Source of the DNA: JAVVRI01 sp036654795
Lineage (GTDB): Bacteria; Bacteroidota; Bacteroidia; Bacteroidales; Tannerellaceae
Length of the DNA: 7,265 nucleotides
Direction of reading: 5' to 3'
NCBI GenBank assembly: GCA_036654795.1
Contig: JAVVRI010000143.1
Span: forward strand, 1 to 7,265
The notes under the pieces are model-generated. The model ran no database searches. It saw only the letters and a list, made by a program, of their open reading frames with translations, and was not told the DNA's origin. Numbering within the stretch: the first letter of the stretch is position 1; the number at the start of each line of letters is the position of its first letter. The position numbers and the translations under genes are program-made. Positions 6,574 through 7,265 of the stretch are shown here, one piece after another.

Positions 6574-7158
6574 CTACAAGAAAAAGATTAATAAGGCGAT
6601 AAAATGCGAACCAGGCAGTTTGTCTTTTAGCTTTTCCAACGCTATTTTCATTTGCACCCTCACGGTGGTAACCGAAAGACCATATTCTTCGGCTATTTCT
6701 GTATAAGATTTGCTCTCATATAGATGAGACTTAAAAATGGCACGACATCTATCTGGAAGTTCATTGACCTTTTGAAGAATCATTTCGTGCATTTCGCTTG
6801 CTTCAAGGCTTTCTAAGGGATTATCGGAAGATAGAATATGATTTTCAAGAAAAGCCAAAGCATCCTCTTCTATCAATTCCCGTTCAGCATAAGAAGAAGA
6901 ACGAAGATAGCTGATGCTACCATTCTGAATAGCACGCCGCAAGTAAGGAAGAACCGGATAAGTGATTTGATTACGCTTTTGCCAAAAGGACACAAAAACA
7001 TCGTTTACTATTTCAGCGGCCACTTGTCTGTTGCGAACATAATAAACAGCAATAGCACATAAGTAAAGGTAGTACGTATGGTATATTTTATCAAATGATT
7101 TAACGTCTCCATGACGCAATGCGGTGATTGTCTTTTCGGATATTTCGTTCAAGTCCAT
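6574..7158 (-). CDS. ECF-type RNA polymerase sigma factor (FecI/RpoE-like, Bacteroidetes SusC-linked group)
   Basis: This 194-residue alternative sigma factor would direct RNA polymerase to promoters of the adjacent uptake genes when released by the FecR protein encoded next. Region 2 covers about residues 21-88: SFDKIYHTYY, then the AAEIVNDVFVSFWQKR segment at 47-62, typical of the core-polymerase and -10-binding helices. Region 4 covers about 123-180, with LPDRCRAIF (134-142) and the helix-turn-helix SYTEIAEEYGLSVTTVRVQM (151-170) that reads the -35 element. The length is normal for the family. The start is secure: an in-frame TGA lies at 7173-7171, five codons upstream, and the next Met is residue 123. 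The last ten residues, HFIALLIFFL, form a hydrophobic tail beyond region 4. The gene has its own housekeeping-type promoter and is followed 53 nt later by the anti-sigma gene. The family call is near certain; the exact regulon is inferred. Confidence 0.95.
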   Translation of the reverse strand: MDLNEISEKTITALRHGDVKSFDKIYHTYYLYLCAIAVYYVRNRQVAAEIVNDVFVSFWQKRNQITYPVLPYLRRAIQNGSISYLRSSSYAERELIEEDALAFLENHILSSDNPLESLEASEMHEMILQKVNELPDRCRAIFKSHLYESKSYTEIAEEYGLSVTTVRVQMKIALEKLKDKLPGSHFIALLIFFL

Positions 7159-7183
7159 GCCTATGCTCTCTCAGTTAACGTTG

Positions 7184-7213
7184 CAAAGGTAGCTATAAAT
7201 CTATAAAGATCAA
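7184..7213 (-). promoter_or_regulatory. Bacteroides-type housekeeping promoter for the sigma-factor gene
   Basis: Read on the minus strand, a TTG (-33 element, 7213-7211) is followed after exactly 19 nt by TACCTTTG (7191-7184). The latter is a perfect match to the Bacteroides -7 consensus TAnnTTTG used by the primary sigma factor. Transcription would start roughly at 7175-7181, giving a leader of about 20 nt before the ATG at 7158. The match to both elements and the spacing make this the best-supported regulatory site in the window. It implies that the sigma and anti-sigma genes have a basal, housekeeping-driven level of expression. The 19-nt spacer carries a tandem octamer, described separately. 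Confidence 0.8.
7193..7208. repeat. Tandem octamer CTATAAAT/CTATAAAG in the promoter spacer
   Basis: On the plus strand CTATAAAT (7193-7200) is followed directly by CTATAAAG (7201-7208), two copies that match at 7 of 8 positions. The pair fills most of the spacer between the -33 and -7 elements of the sigma-gene promoter. It could be a binding site for a repressor or for the sigma factor's own regulation, or only A/T-rich spacer that repeats by chance. Confidence 0.4.
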
Positions 7214-7265
7214 GTAAGTTTCTTTTAGTACCACTCAATATTGCTCTGCGTCTGGCTGCGTTGCT
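7214..7265. other. Upstream edge with no identifiable gene
   Basis: No start codon or recognisable coding segment can be supported here. On the minus strand two frames from the edge close at TGA (7237-7235) and at TAA a few bases later, so the tail of an upstream gene is possible, but 9-12 codons are not enough to identify one. The last 25 bases look more G/C-rich than the promoter region beside them and repeat CTGCG twice (7246-7250 and 7256-7260). Confidence 0.3.

Noticed and set aside
7236..7260. CAATATTG palindrome and repeated CTGCG near the edge as the end of an insertion sequence
   Set aside because: There is no matching inverted repeat elsewhere in the window and no transposase; the elements are too short to support the claim.
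7161..7265. Open minus-strand frame of about 34 codons ending at TAG 7163-7161
   Set aside because: It runs through the well-matched promoter and has no ATG; it is in a different frame from the sigma gene and is best explained as chance.

Overview
The window carries the regulatory and outer-membrane head of a Bacteroidales (Bacteroides-like) SusC/SusD glycan-uptake locus. Every gene is on the minus strand, so transcription runs from high to low coordinates. The organism is inferred from the gene families (SusC/RagA, SusD/RagB, FecR with a Bacteroidetes-type C-terminal domain), from a Bacteroides-type promoter (TTG, 19 nt, TACCTTTG), and from A-rich rather than Shine-Dalgarno leaders. Species cannot be fixed from this sequence alone.

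Layout in order of transcription: an upstream edge holding a well-formed housekeeping promoter (7184-7213); an ECF sigma factor (7158-6574); a 53-nt gap; a FecR-type membrane anti-sigma factor (6520-5486); a 109-nt leader with two dyad-symmetric elements (5395-5407 and 5420-5437); a full-length SusC/RagA TonB-dependent transporter with an N-terminal STN signalling domain (5376-1972); a 32-nt gap containing an A10 tract; a SusD/RagB lipoprotein (1939-149); an 85-nt gap with a strong G-U-containing hairpin (103-132); and the first 21 codons of a further gene that runs off the window (63-1).

How they work together (established for the families, inferred here): SusD captures an oligosaccharide or glycopeptide at the cell surface and SusC imports it with TonB energy. 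Import moves the periplasmic STN domain of SusC, which contacts the periplasmic C-terminus of FecR. FecR then frees the ECF sigma factor, which increases transcription of susC/susD and the genes after them. No degradative enzyme lies inside the window, so the substrate cannot be named. Sigma/anti-sigma control of this kind is often, though not only, linked to host-derived glycans in gut Bacteroides.

I see no mobile element, CRISPR array, tRNA or rRNA. All four complete genes look intact. I found no clearly new system. The points most worth following up are the non-coding elements in the fecR-susC leader, the post-susD hairpin, the tandem repeat inside the sigma promoter, and the truncated gene at the low-coordinate edge.
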